From positions 1,533,501 to 1,597,500 of the forward strand of contig WSYJ01000186.1 in assembly GCA_020186115.1 (NCBI GenBank): DNA of 64,000 nt, written 5' to 3'. Shown here one piece after another: positions 18,447 through 30,248 of this stretch (positions within the stretch are counted from its first letter, which is position 1; every line of letters starts with the position of its first letter). A model generated the notes under the pieces. It searched no databases and was not told the origin of the DNA. It worked only from the letters and a program-made list of their open reading frames with translations. A program made the translations under genes and the position numbers. Origin of the DNA: Histomonas meleagridis. Its lineage: Eukaryota > Parabasalia > Tritrichomonadida > Dientamoebidae.

Positions 18447-19961
18447 TTATTCTACAATAAAAGAAAAAGGTTTTCTTTCATTAAATATATTTCTTTGAAA
18501 CAAAAATGCATTTTTTGATATATTTTCATTTTCACTTTCAAGTAAATTTTCTATAGTTTCGATTATGTTATTTTGTAATATTTCTTCTTTAATATTATAA
18601 TTAATTTTATAAATTTCTTCAATTTGATACATTTTATATATACAAATTAATGAGTTTTCAATAAGTTCTTCGTTTTCTAAATCAAATGTCGATATTAAAA
18701 TTTCGATAATGTTTTTCGTTTCTTTGTTTTTTTCTTTATATTCATTATATTGTTCAAATAATATTTGATATTGTTTAATACTACAAAATCGAAGAATATT
18801 CGTTAATAGAAATATTGATTCAATAGTGATATAAATGTTATTATCATTACAAAGTTCAATTATTCGTTGAATTAAATGATATTCTTCAATATAATCAATT
18901 AAAATTTCTTGAATATCTTTTTTAATTAAACTATTCGATAAAAAACGTAACAAAGGAAACAAAACTCGAAAATGTTTATTTAATAACATTTCAATTATTA
19001 AGTTATAATTAAATTCGATTTTAATATTTTCTTCTAAATTTATATTTATAAATAATTCGATAATAGACTGAATGATTTTAATTTTAAGTTCTTCATCATT
19101 AATTTCATATTGAAGTAATTTCTCATAATATTGAATCGGTGTTAACTTATTAATTATAATGTTTTCTAAATAATATTTCAAATATTGAAAATTGTTTTTA
19201 ATTAATTCTTGAATTGATTTAATTAATGTTGGTATATATTTATTATAACATTGAATAATAAAATGATGTATATATTTACAAAGAATTTCAAATTTAGTTC
19301 GTTCAATTGGATAAAGACAAAGTGAATAAATTAATTGAATCGAATGTTTTTGTATTGTTTTGTTTTGTGAAAGAACATAATTTTGGAATGTTTCAAAATT
19401 AAGAACTTCAATGATTTTATCACGTGAATATCTTGAATTATAATTAATGTTAATAAAACATTGTAAAATTGATGGAATTAAATATTCTTCTTTATCTTCA
19501 ATAAATTTATTTAAAATATTAACAAATCCTTTTTCAACAGTACTTTCAATTAAAATATTATGTGAATGTTGAAAAATATTACAATAAAATGTAATAATTG
19601 ATTCTTGAATTTCTTCTTTATAATTATTTGTTAAAACTTGAAAAAAAATATCTTGAATTTTATTTCGTTCAAATGTTTCATCAATATCAAGATAATCATT
19701 AACACTATAAAGATAAAGTTTGGTGATATATTTTAATAAATAATTTTCGTCATTTTTGAAATAAGATTCTCGTATTTTTTCATAAAGTTTCGAAACTTTC
19801 GATGATATTTCTGGTCTTGTTAATGTTATCATTTTGGTTAATTTATTAGTTTCTATCATAAATTTCTCTTTCTTTTTTTTGTTTTCTTTCATCTTTTTTT
19901 TTTTAAACGACCATAAACTTTTAAAAAAAAAAAAAAAGATAAAAGCTTTCAAATTTCTCAT
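18447..19961 (-). CDS. ARM/HEAT-like helical protein, left copy intact
   Basis: 504 codons from the first ATG, though the first 40 or so (Lys/Phe-rich, including a 15-nt A run at 19923-19937) look non-native, and starts at 19832 (MITLTRPEIS) or nearby are attractive. The body is a helical solenoid of short hydrophobic repeats; no family is recognised. It is convergent with the thioredoxin-fold gene, 26 bp away. The right copy is broken by at least three homopolymer indels. Confidence 0.65.
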   Translation of the reverse strand: MRNLKAFIFFFFFKSLWSFKKKKMKENKKKKEKFMIETNKLTKMITLTRPEISSKVSKLYEKIRESYFKNDENYLLKYITKLYLYSVNDYLDIDETFERNKIQDIFFQVLTNNYKEEIQESIITFYCNIFQHSHNILIESTVEKGFVNILNKFIEDKEEYLIPSILQCFININYNSRYSRDKIIEVLNFETFQNYVLSQNKTIQKHSIQLIYSLCLYPIERTKFEILCKYIHHFIIQCYNKYIPTLIKSIQELIKNNFQYLKYYLENIIINKLTPIQYYEKLLQYEINDEELKIKIIQSIIELFININLEENIKIEFNYNLIIEMLLNKHFRVLFPLLRFLSNSLIKKDIQEILIDYIEEYHLIQRIIELCNDNNIYITIESIFLLTNILRFCSIKQYQILFEQYNEYKEKNKETKNIIEILISTFDLENEELIENSLICIYKMYQIEEIYKINYNIKEEILQNNIIETIENLLESENENISKNAFLFQRNIFNERKPFSFIVE

Positions 19962-20636
19962 GACATAAAATATTTATTCAATTTTTCATATTATCATCTA
20001 TTACAAATGAATGAAAAATTTGTTTGTGTTTGCTTAATAATAATTCTTTAAATAAATGTTTCATTTATTAAATATATAATTTTAAAAAAGGATACAAAAA
20101 TATTTAGCTTAATGAATTTTAATATAATAAAAATATATTTTCTTCATTGAATAAATATTATAATAATTTCTATTTTGAAGCACAAAAATGTAAAATGGCT
20201 TTTCCATCTCATTCGCATTGAGTTGAAATCGAAAATGAAAAGAAAACAATATATAAAGAATAAGTAAGAAAAAAAATTCAAATATATATATAACAAACAT
20301 TACTAAAACTTATTTCTTGAAAAAATTATAAATTTATTCAATGAAAATATTGAAATATTTGTTGAACCTTCTTTAAATTATTATGATAAATGTTTTTCAG
20401 AAACATTTTTAAATGTTATTTGTAATTTGTTATATTTATCATATATAAATCAAAATCAAAATAAAAAAAAATAATTATATTATTAATAAAGTTTCATTAA
20501 TTTTTTGAAACAAAAGCTATAACAAAGCAATAAACCCCTGGAGAATCTGAAAGTTATCAATAAAAAATCGTCACTGTTTTAATCGAAATAAGGCTCAAGT
20601 TAAATTTAATTTAGTTTTATTCAAAGAAAAGATTGA
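19962..20636. other. intergenic region with a possible coding remnant
   Basis: AT-rich. A plus-strand stretch at about 20310-20473 has a protein-like frame (EIFVEPSLNYYDKCFSETFL ... then a stop after NQNQNKKK) with no start codon, probably the 3' end of a lost ARM-like or ankyrin-family gene. The same stretch exists in the right arm (about 29750-29905). Confidence 0.35.
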
Positions 20637-21985
20637 ATGAGAACGATTAATAACAATTCAATCAAACTCCGATATCGGGCTCTCATTCCGTTAATAAACG
20701 GTCTAAGATTCCATAAAATTTTAACTGCAAAAGCTGAATTTAAATTTTTATTGATGGGATTATCTCATAGTAATACTATAAAATACAACAACCTTCAAAC
20801 GTTACAAAATTTTGAAGAAATCATTTTTAATTTAAATGAAAATAATATTGATGAAACAGTTAAATCTTTATTAAATTATTTTTCAAATGAATTATCATAT
20901 TCTTATATTTTAATATTATCTCGAATTATATATTCATATTTTATTTCAAATCAACAAGAACATGAAAAATTATGTTTTGATTTATTACGAAATATTGAAG
21001 ATAAATTAAATCACAATGTTATTACTATATTTATACAATTATTATTTTCTATAAATAATCAAGAAACAAATTATCTTCTTGAAATAATGTGTAAAAACTC
21101 GATGATTAAACCAAATGTTATTCAAAGTAAAACAATATCTTTATATTTTTCACATTATATTCACAAGGAAAATATTAATAATTATATTGAATTAATAAGA
21201 AAACATGGAATTAATGAAATTAATAAAAAATATTAAAATAAAAGAATCAAATCATATTGATTTTTGTAAAGCAATTTGTATATAATTATGAAAAGTTATC
21301 AAAGAATGATTGGGAATTACATAAGAAATTAATTAAAGAAGGACATAATCCAAATGAAATTGCGAAATAATTCGAAATGATGAAATCAAAAAACTTCAAA
21401 AAGTTTCATCACAAACAAATTTTGATTTTAACCAAAAAATTGAACCATCACTTTATAAAAGATGTTCATTTATTAATCAAGAAAATGTTTCTTTAATTGA
21501 TTATGCAGCATTTTTTTCTTCAATAAAATGTTTTAAATATTTACTTATGAATGGTGCAAAAGTAGAAAACGCAGGTAAATATTCAATTGCAAGTGGAAAT
21601 GAAGAAATTATTCATTTATGTGAACAAAATCATTCATCATTTGAAGATGCATATGAAACAGCAATTGAATTTCATCGAAATGAAATTTTTCATTATATTT
21701 ATGAAAATAAAATTGTTGAAATAGATAATTTGGAAAAATTAGGAAAAAAATGTATATTATATTGTAATTTTGATATCCTTTCATTTTTAATTAAAGAAGG
21801 AATGAATAATGAAACCCTCATTCTTGATTCAATTACCACAGGTAATTTATATATTGTTCAATATTTTCTTAAAATAAAATCAATTTCTTAAAATTATCAA
21901 AAATTACAAGTTTTTCAGGGAATGAAGAACTTATAGACTTCCTTATTCATAAAAGATATATTAACTTAAAAAAAGATGTTTGTTA
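20637..21985 (+). pseudogene. third DUF3447-ankyrin gene, left copy, frameshifted
   Basis: The family N-terminus is intact (NFEEIIFNLNENNIDETVKS, YLLEIMCKNSM). The more family-like start is the ATG at 20754; 20637 is the longest. Breaks are an extra A near 21228, an extra T near 21265, and a missing A at 21370 that turns the family's EIAKIIRNDE into EIAK plus a stop. That last break is present in both arms and so is older than the duplication or a shared error. The core block NVSLIDYAAFFSSIKCFKYL and the ETAIEFHRNEIFHYI segment are clear. The right copy is at 28224-29460. Confidence 0.65.
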
Positions 21986-22803
21986 ATTTTATTGAATATT
22001 TAATAATTTTTTTTATTATTTCATAATAATTTTTACAATTTTTTTAATTTTTTTATTGAATTTTTTAAATGCATCTGAAAATGGTTATATTGATATATTT
22101 AAAATACTTCTTCATCAAGAAGGAATAAATATTAATGCCAAAGATATAATTTATATGTTTTATTTAATATTTGAGAATAATATTTAAAAATTATTTAAAT
22201 TATTTAAAACAGCACTTATTTATGCATCTGAAAAAGGTTATGTGGAAATCGTTAAATTACTTCTTGAACAAGAAGGAATTGATATTAATGTTGAAAGTAT
22301 TTTATTGTTTTGCTTAAAATTTATTTTAATAATTTTGGAATATTTTAAAATGACTTTTAAAATTTGATTAGATAACTTATGACAACATTTATGTATGCAG
22401 CTAAATATTATCATATAGAAATAGTTAAATTACTTTTGGAACAAGAAGGAATTGATATTAGTAATCAAAAAATTAATCTGTTTTATTTTTTATTTATTTT
22501 AATATTATGGAATTTCAAAATAATATTTCATAATTATTTTAATTATTTTATACTATACTTACATGAACATGTGATAATTGCTCAATAGTAATCTTTAAAT
22601 TACTTCTTGAACAAGAAGGAATTGATATTAATGCTAAAGACTATATTTATTATAATAATTTCGTATTTCAAAATAATATTTGGAAAATATTTTAATTATT
22701 TAAAACAATACTTTTATGGGCATGTGAAAAGTGCACAAAAGAAATCATTAAATTACTGATTGAGCAAAATTACCGATATTCAAATCAAAGATTATGTTTT
22801 TGA
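21986..22803 (+). repeat. ankyrin module array C, left copy
   Basis: Five modules (starting near 22065, 22211, 22382, 22562 and 22712) with AT-rich spacers follow the third DUF3447 gene. Typical text is TALIYASEKGYVEIVKLLLE. The array closes with a tail EQNYRYSNQRLCF and TGA at 22801. The first module lacks the usual Thr-Ala-Leu start. Confidence 0.7.
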
Positions 22804-23406
22804 GCGTTGTAAATGTTTCCCATTCGTTTTGAGATTTCTGATTTGTTGTTGTCTGCTTTTGGTGCATTTATAACTGATACTTATTATTGAATTTTGGGAA
22901 TATTGATCACTTTTTCTAAATTCTGCTTTTTAACGGTCGGATATTTGCGGATTAATTTTTATTTTAAAAGAGTTTAATATATAGTATTATATAGAGAAGT
23001 AATTTTACTATATTCTTAACTTCCTGAAGTACAATAGTACTTAAATTTGTTATTAAGAATTTAAAAGATAAATAAATAATAACCATATACAATTTTATAT
23101 GAAACTAATAATTAAGAATTTGGTATAATAAAAGAAATGAATTATTAAAAAAGATTAAAAGCAAAGCAAATAATTTATCTTATTTTGGAACAAATATATA
23201 TTTGTTTTATTTAATTTTAATAATTTAATGTTTCAAAATAATATTTTTTTTTAAAGACTTAATTAATATCAATAAATCTTTTGTGTTAAATGAATAAAAG
23301 ATATTTAATTATAAATTTTAAATTTTGATGAAAAAATTCAACATTTGTCATTGCGGTTATAGAAAAGTGACGACCATTTTTTTTCTTAATAAAAAAAGGG
23401 AAAGAA
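22804..23406. other. AT-rich intergenic region
   Basis: No gene seen. It carries a TAACGGTC site near 22932. The right arm has a 21-nt A run at the spot matching 22911-22932, where this copy has a mixed sequence. Confidence 0.35.
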
Positions 23407-24035
23407 ATGAGTAATAATCCATTATATACATATAAAGTTGTAGTAGTAGGGTCATCAGGAGTTGGTAAGACAGCTGTTGTTCAACGTTTAATTGAAAATG
23501 TATTTAATGTTGATAATCAAAGTACTATTGGAGTTGAATTTAAATCACATTGTATCACATTTGATGATGAAACGGTACGATTAAGTATTTGGGATACAGC
23601 AGGTCAAGAACGATTTCGTTCAGTTTCTAAAGCATATTTTCGAAATGCAGTTGGAGCAGTATTAGTATTTTCACTTGATAGTATTGATACATTTAATGAT
23701 TTAGATAGTTGGAGTAATGATCTTAACAAATTATCTACACCTAATGCAGCCATAATTTTTAATTGGGGAATAAGTGTGATCTTAAGAATGATCGTCAAGT
23801 TAGTGAAAGTGAAGCATTAGCATTTGCTGAACGACATCATATTGAATATTTAGAAACTTCAGCCAAAGATAATACTAATATTGGAGAAACATTTGTTCGT
23901 TTATCACGTAAAATTCATGAACGAGTTAAACGAGGCGAAATTCAAGGTACATTTCAAGTACCTACAGCACCACCACTTGATACGCGATCATTTTCTACGA
24001 ATAATACCACAACTAATAAAACATGTCCATGTTGA
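23407..24035 (+). CDS. Rab-family GTPase, left copy (frameshift mid-gene)
   Basis: Rab-type small GTPase of about 208 residues once the two copies are compared. Motifs are the P-loop GSSGVGKT, switch I STIGVEF, the WDTAGQERF motif, GNKCDL, ETSAKD, and a C-terminal CPC for double geranylgeranylation. The frame here breaks near 23757-23766 (one extra T and one extra G relative to the right copy), splitting GNKCDL from the first half. The right copy is intact there but broken near its C-terminus, so the gene is probably functional. The subfamily is uncertain; it directs vesicle traffic at a membrane. Confidence 0.8.
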
Positions 24036-24738
24036 AAATGAACAACACAAATGAAACATTCATTCATACATTAATAAATTTGGAAATATTTAATATTTTA
24101 TTTTTGCTCTTTAACCAAATTCGTTTTTGTATAATTTATATTTGGCAAATGTTTTTTGCTTCAGACAAACCTTGTCAAAAAAGAAAAAACTATTGAGAAG
24201 CTAACAAAATCATATAAATTATTGATTTTTAGAATTTCTCCACATTTTTTGAGTTTCATATTCTGGTGAATGCCCTTAATCAAAAATTTTATAAATAACA
24301 TATGCTGAAAAAGAAAGAGAATCAAAGATTTATGATGAATCATTAATAATACATTATAATATATTTAAACCTACATATCTGTTGAAAGAATAAATAAAAT
24401 AATATTGGAGGGGGGAAAAAGGGTGTACATTTTAGAATAAGGATATTTTTAATAAACTCAATGGTCAGAACAATTTTTTTATATCACATTCCCAAAACTA
24501 CCTGGGGATTCCCCGCCTTTTTTACACAATTTTTTTGCTACTAAAATTAACAAGGTTTGTCTGTAGCAAAAAACGATTCCCCTGATATTTGTTTGCCTAA
24601 ATTTTACTCTAAGCACTGCTTTAAGGAACTGTTGTAATGTTAATTATTCTATGATATGGTCAAAAATTATCAAAAATGCATTATTTAGTATCTTTTCCAT
24701 ATCAAACAAACTTTGAGAAAATAAAATTTCCTATTTAA
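24036..24738. other. intergenic region spanning the inner edge of the left arm
   Basis: Arm homology ends at about 24097. The rest is unique and contains the TIR-bounded element described separately. A G-rich stretch near 24406-24423 and a short GGGGATTCCCC palindrome near 24505 stand out against the AT-rich background. Confidence 0.5.
24151..24574. mobile_element. 424-bp MITE-like element with 25-nt terminal inverted repeats
   Basis: Positions 24151-24175 begin GTTTTTTGCT and end ACAAACCTTGT. Their reverse complement recurs at 24550-24574 with 24 of 25 bases matching. No ORF lies inside, and the GC content differs from the flanks. A target-site duplication is not evident, so this could also be an ordinary inverted repeat. 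It sits just inside the unique centre of the large inverted duplication. Confidence 0.4.
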
Positions 24739-25686
24739 ATGGAAGAGAGAAAAAAAAGCATCATTTCAATAACAAAAAAGTTTATTAAAAAACTATCTTA
24801 CTTGGAGTATGAAAATGCTACAGAATTTTATAGATTTTTTCAAAATTTATTAAATGAATATGATAATAAATTAATGAACGATCAAGATGATTACATTAAC
24901 AAATTAGAAAATAAAATAAAATCCGCTAGGAATAATTTTTGCTCTATTGATTATCAGTCTACCTTACAAAAACGCGAAATAACAATTCAATTAAATGAAA
25001 AAATCAAAGAATACAACCAGCTTAATCGGAAAATCAATAACGTTAAATCTATTAATGCTAAAACAGATGCTTTTAATAGTTTTTTAAATTTAAATTTATT
25101 AAATGATCAGCAAATTCCAAAAAACAAAATTCATATACCCACTTCATCCACACCAAAACCTACTTCCAAAAATACAAGCATTGGTTTAGCTCAAGATAAT
25201 ATCATTTCACAATACCAATCAGAATTAGAAAATATCAAATCAATCATTTCAACAACTCACAACAAAATTCTTAATCACAAAATCGCTCACTACAATGCAA
25301 ACATTAAATTTTTATGCAAGCAAATCACACTCACAAGGCGAGCTAATGCACGTTTAATGTCATCGCTCGATTCCGTTTTGGAATTGCTCAACATCGATGC
25401 GAATTCTTTTACATTTGATTCGACACCTAAACAGATGTGTGATACATTTATTGAAGTTATAAAACGTCTTAATCTTTCTGAGCTATTGAACATCGGATTA
25501 AAGAGAACAAATGTTATTTCGCATTTAAAAAAATTACAAAAAGAAAAAATACAAAAATTCAAAGAAAACATAAAAAATGAAATTCGTATATCACAAATTA
25601 ACCAAAGTATACTCAGCGACAGAATTAAAATCGCTAACGCTATGATAAATTATAAAATGAAACTGAATTTTTATGAAAATGTTTAA
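24739..25686 (+). CDS. coiled-coil protein of unknown function
   Basis: 315 residues, strongly helical and charged, with long heptad-rich stretches (for example about 45-110 and 150-210) broken by a Pro/Thr/Ser linker near 130-145. Residues 205-245 (SSLDSVLELLNIDANSF...) look like a conserved helical patch. No membrane segment or known domain is seen. It may be a cytoskeletal or scaffold protein, but no assignment is made. It is the only gene in the unique centre of the inverted duplication. Confidence 0.7.
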   Translation: MEERKKSIISITKKFIKKLSYLEYENATEFYRFFQNLLNEYDNKLMNDQDDYINKLENKIKSARNNFCSIDYQSTLQKREITIQLNEKIKEYNQLNRKINNVKSINAKTDAFNSFLNLNLLNDQQIPKNKIHIPTSSTPKPTSKNTSIGLAQDNIISQYQSELENIKSIISTTHNKILNHKIAHYNANIKFLCKQITLTRRANARLMSSLDSVLELLNIDANSFTFDSTPKQMCDTFIEVIKRLNLSELLNIGLKRTNVISHLKKLQKEKIQKFKENIKNEIRISQINQSILSDRIKIANAMINYKMKLNFYENV

Positions 25687-26173
25687 TCATTTAAATAATC
25701 ATAAAATGTGAATAAATATAAATTGTTGTATAAATAAATGTTAAATAGATGGACCTTTTATCTTTTATTTTGAACAACTTCTACATATTAAAATAAGTCA
25801 AAATTGTCTACTGAAAGTTCACATCTGTGTTTTCATTTCAATAAAATTTCATTTAAAAACCACTGCAAATGTAAAATATATTCATATAAAAGAATAGAAA
25901 TATCAATTTAATTGAATATCAAAAACATGTGTATAAATCGAATTTTATCTATTTTCATATTTATATCATTATCTTCTACACATTCAAGAATTTTACAAAT
26001 AGAATTATGTTTTTTAATAAACAATTTGTTTTTGAAAACCAACAATTGAATACTTTATATCTTTCGAATGTAATTAAATTTATTGATAGAAAATTAATAT
26101 CGCATAAAAAGAATATTAAATATTTCCAAATTTATTAATGTATGAATGAATGTTTCATTTGTGTTGTTCATTT
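25687..26173. other. intergenic region at the inner edge of the right arm
   Basis: AT-rich with no convincing ORF. Right-arm homology starts at about 26110, in the 3' flank of the Rab gene. Confidence 0.4.
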
Positions 26174-26801
26174 TCAACATGGACATGTTTTATTAGTTGT
26201 GGTATTATTCGTAGAAAATGATCGCGTATCAAGTGGTGGTGCTGTAGGTACTTGAAATGTACCTTGAATTTCGCCTCGTTTAACTCTGTTCATGAATTTT
26301 ACGTGATAAACGAACAAATGTTTCTCCAATATTAGTATTATCTTTGGCTGAAGTTTCTAAATATTCAATATGATGTCGTTCAGCAAATGCTAATGCTTCA
26401 CTTTCACTAACTTGACGATCATTCTTAAGATCACACTTATTCCCAATTAAAATTATGGCTGCATTAGGTGTAGATAATTTGTTAAGATCATTAATCCAAC
26501 TATCTAAATCATTAAATGTATCAATACTATCAAGTGAAAATACTAATACTGCTCCAACTGCATTTCGAAAATATGCTTTAGAAACTGAACGAAATCGTTC
26601 TTGACCTGCTGTATCCCAAATACTTAATCGTACCGTTTCATCATCAAATGTGATACAATGTGATTTAAATTCAACTCCAATAGTACTTTGATTATCAACA
26701 TTAAATACATTTTCAATTAAACGTTGAACAACAGCTGTCTTACCAACTCCTGATGACCCTACTACTACAACTTTATATGTATATAATGGATTATTACTCA
26801 T
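26174..26801 (-). CDS. Rab-family GTPase, right copy (frameshift near C-terminus)
   Basis: Mirror copy of the Rab gene at 23407. The frame is intact through P-loop, WDTAGQE, GNKCDL and ETSAKD, but an extra base near 26286 (GAACAGAGTT versus GAACGAGTT) shifts the last 35 or so codons that encode the prolines and the CPC prenylation end. The only evident residue difference in the shared part is Ile versus Ser in DSW[IS]ND. Confidence 0.8.
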
Positions 26802-27405
26802 TTCTTTCCCTTTTTTTATTAAGAAAAAAAATGGTCGTCACTTTTCTATAACCGCAATGACAAATGTTGAATTTTTTCATCAAAATTTAAAATTTATAAT
26901 TAAATATCTTTTATTCATTTAACACAAAAGATTTATTGATATTAATTAAGTCTTTAAAAAAAAATATTATTTTGAAACATTAAATTATTAAAATTAAATA
27001 AAACAAATATATATTTGTTCCAAAATAAGATAAATTATTTGCTTTGCTTTTAATCTTTTTTAATAATTCATTTCTTTTATTATACCAAATTCTTAATTAT
27101 TAGTTTCATATAAAATTGTATATGGTTATTATTTATTTATCTTTTAAATTCTTAATAACAAATTTAAGTACTATTGTACTTCAGGAAGTTAAGAATATAG
27201 TAAAATTACTTCTCTATATAATACTATATATTAAACTCTTTTTAAAATAACCATTAATCAGCAAATGTCCGACCGTTAAAAAAAAAAAAAAAAAAAAAGT
27301 GATCAATATTCCCAAAATTCAATAATAAGTATCAGTTATAAATGCACCAAAAGCAGACAACAACAAATCAGAAATCTCAAAACGAATGGGAAACATTTAC
27401 AACGC
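26802..27405. other. intergenic region, right-arm counterpart of 22804-23406
   Basis: No gene. It contains a pure run of 21 A at 27278-27298, replacing a mixed A-rich sequence in the left arm. Confidence 0.35.
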
Positions 27406-28223
27406 TCAAAAACATAATCTTTGATTTGAATATCGGTAATTTTGCTCAATCAGTAATTTAATGATTTCTTTTGTGCACTTTTCACATGCCCATAAAAGTA
27501 TTGTTTTAAATAATTAAAATATTTTCCAAATATTATTTTGAAATACGAAATTATTATAATAAATATAGTCTTTAGCATTAATATCAATTCCTTCTTGTTC
27601 AAGAAGTAATTTAAAGATTACTATTGAGCAATTATCACATGTTCATGTAAGTATAGTATAAAATAATTAAAATAATTATGAAATATTATTTTGAAATTCC
27701 ATAATATTAAAATAAATAAAAAATTAAAACAGATTAATTTTTTTGATTACTAATATCAATTCCTTCTTGTTCCAAAAGTAATTTAACTATTTCTATATGA
27801 TAATATTTAGCTGCATACATAAATGTTGTCATAAGTTATCTAATCAAATTTTAAAAGTCATTTTAAAATATTCCAAAATTATTAAAATAAATTTTAAGCA
27901 AAACAATAAAATACTTTCAACATTAATATCAATTCCTTCTTGTTCAAGAAGTAATTTAACGATTTCCACATAACCTTTTTCAGATGCATAAATAAGTGCT
28001 GTTTTAAATAATTTAAATAATTTTTAAATATTATTCTCAAATATTAAATAAAACATATAAATTATATCTTTGGCATTAATATTTATTCCTTCTTGATGAA
28101 GAAGTATTTTAAATATATCAATATAACCATTTTCAGATGCATTTAAAAATTCATGAAAAAATTTGAAAAAATTGTAAAAATTATTATGAAATAATAAAAA
28201 AAATTATTAAATATTCAATAAAA
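27406..28223 (-). repeat. ankyrin module array C, right copy
   Basis: Mirror of 21986-22803 with the same five modules, spacers and tail. Small differences are mostly homopolymer length, for example near 27738. Confidence 0.7.
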
Positions 28224-29460
28224 TTAACAAACATCTTTTTTTAAGTTAATATATCTTTTATGAATAAGGAAGTCTATAAGTTCTTCATTCCCTGAAAAAC
28301 TTGTAATTTTTGATAATTTTAAAGAAATTGATTTTATTTTAAGAAAATATTGAACAATATATAAATTACCTGTGGTAATTGAATCAAGAATGAGGGTTTC
28401 ATTATTCATTCCTTCTTTAATTAAAAATGAAAGGATATCAAAATTACAATATAATATACATTTTTTTCCTAATTTTTCCAAATTATCTATTTCAACAATT
28501 TTATTTTCATAAATATAATGAAAAATTTCATTTCGATGAAATTCAATTGCTGTTTCATATGCATCTTCAAATGATGAATGATTTTGTTCACATAAATGAA
28601 TAATTTCTTCATTTCCACTTGCAATTGAATATTTACCTGCGTTTTCTACTTTTGCACCATTCATAAGTAAATATTTAAAACATTTTTATTGAAGAAAAAA
28701 ATGCTGCATAATCAATTAAAGAAACATTTTCTTGATTAATAAATGAACATCTTTTATAAAGTGATGGTTCAATTTTTTGGTTAAAATCAAAATTTGTTTG
28801 TGATGAAACTTTTTGAAGTTTTTTGATTTCATCATTTCGAATTATTTCGCAATTTCATTTGGATTATGTCCTTCTTTAATTAATTTCTTATGTAATTCCC
28901 AATCATTCTTTGATAACTTTTCATAATTATATACAAATTGCTTTACAAAATCAATATGATTTGATTCTTTTATTTTAATATTTTTATTAATTTCATTAAT
29001 TCCATGTTTTCTTATTAATTCAATATAATTATTAATATTTTCCTTGTGAATATAATGTGAAAAATATAAAGATATTGTTTTACTTTGAATAACATTTGGT
29101 TTAATCATCGAGTTTTTACACATTATTTCAAGAAGATAATTTGTTTCTTGATTATTTATAGAAAATAATAATTGTATAAATATAGTAATAACATTGTGAT
29201 TTAATTTATCTTCAATATTTCGTAATAAATCAAAACATAATTTTTTCATGTTCTTGTTGATTTGAAATAAAATATGAATATATAATTCGAGATAATATTA
29301 AAATATAAGAATATGATAATTCATTTGAAAAATAATTTAATAAAGATTTAACTGTTTCATCAATATTATTTTCATTTAAATTAAAAATGATTTCTTCAAA
29401 ATTTTGTAACGTTTGAAGGTTGTTGTATTTTATAGTATTACTATGAGATAATCCCATCAA
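28224..29460 (-). pseudogene. third DUF3447-ankyrin gene, right copy, frameshifted
   Basis: Mirror of 20754-21985. It shares the GCGAAATAATTC break (near 28848) with the left copy and adds private homopolymer insertions near 28685, 29245 and upstream of 29460. It has an intact 146-codon piece at 28224-28664 covering the NGAKVENAGKYSIASGNEEI block and the end KKDVC. Confidence 0.65.
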
Positions 29461-30248
29461 TAAAAAATTTAAATTCAGCTTTTGCAGTTAAAATTTTATG
29501 GAATCTTAGACCGTTTATTAACGGAATGAGAGCCCGATATCGGAGTTTGATTGAATTGTTATTAATCGTTCTCATTCAATCTTTTCTTTGAATAAAACTA
29601 AATTAAATTTAACTTGAGCCTTATTTCGATTAAAACAGTGACGATTTTTATTGATAACTTTCAGATTCTCCAGGGGTTTATTGCTTGTTATAGCTTTTGT
29701 TTCAAAAAATTAATGAAACTTTATTAATAATATAATTATTTTTTTTTATTTTGATTTTGATTTATATATGATAAATATAACAAATTACAAATAACATTTA
29801 AAAATGTTTCTGAAAAACATTTATCATAATAATTTAAAGAAGGTTCAACAAATATTTCAATATTTTCATTGAATAAATTTATAATTTTTTCAAGAAATAA
29901 GTTTTAGTAATGTTTGTTATATATATATTTGAATTTTTTTTCTTACTTATTCTTTATATATTGTTTTCTTTTCATTTTCGATTTCAACTCAATGCGAATG
30001 AGATGGAAAAGCCATTTTACATTTTTGTGCTTCAAAATAGAAATTATTATAATATTTATTCAATGAAGAAAATATATTTTTATTATATTAAAATTCATTA
30101 AGCTAAATATTTTTGTATCCTTTTTTAAAATTATATATTTAATAAATGAAACATTTATTTAAAGAATTATTATTAAGCAAACACAAACAAATTTTTCATT
30201 CATTTGTAATAGATGATAATATGAAAAATTGAATAAATATTTTATGTC
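29461..30248. other. intergenic region, right-arm counterpart of 19962-20636
   Basis: Same content as the left arm, including the possible coding remnant (minus strand, about 29750-29905). No independent gene is supported. Confidence 0.35.

Noticed and set aside
20109-20300. 63-codon hydrophobic minus-strand ORF, present in both arms
   Set aside because: Phe/Ile/Tyr-rich read-through of AT-rich DNA; its identity in the arms is explained by the duplication, and no initiator was seen.
24406-24515. G-run and GGGGATTCCCC palindrome as regulatory elements
   Set aside because: Noticeable against the AT background but isolated, with no link to a start or known factor in these organisms.
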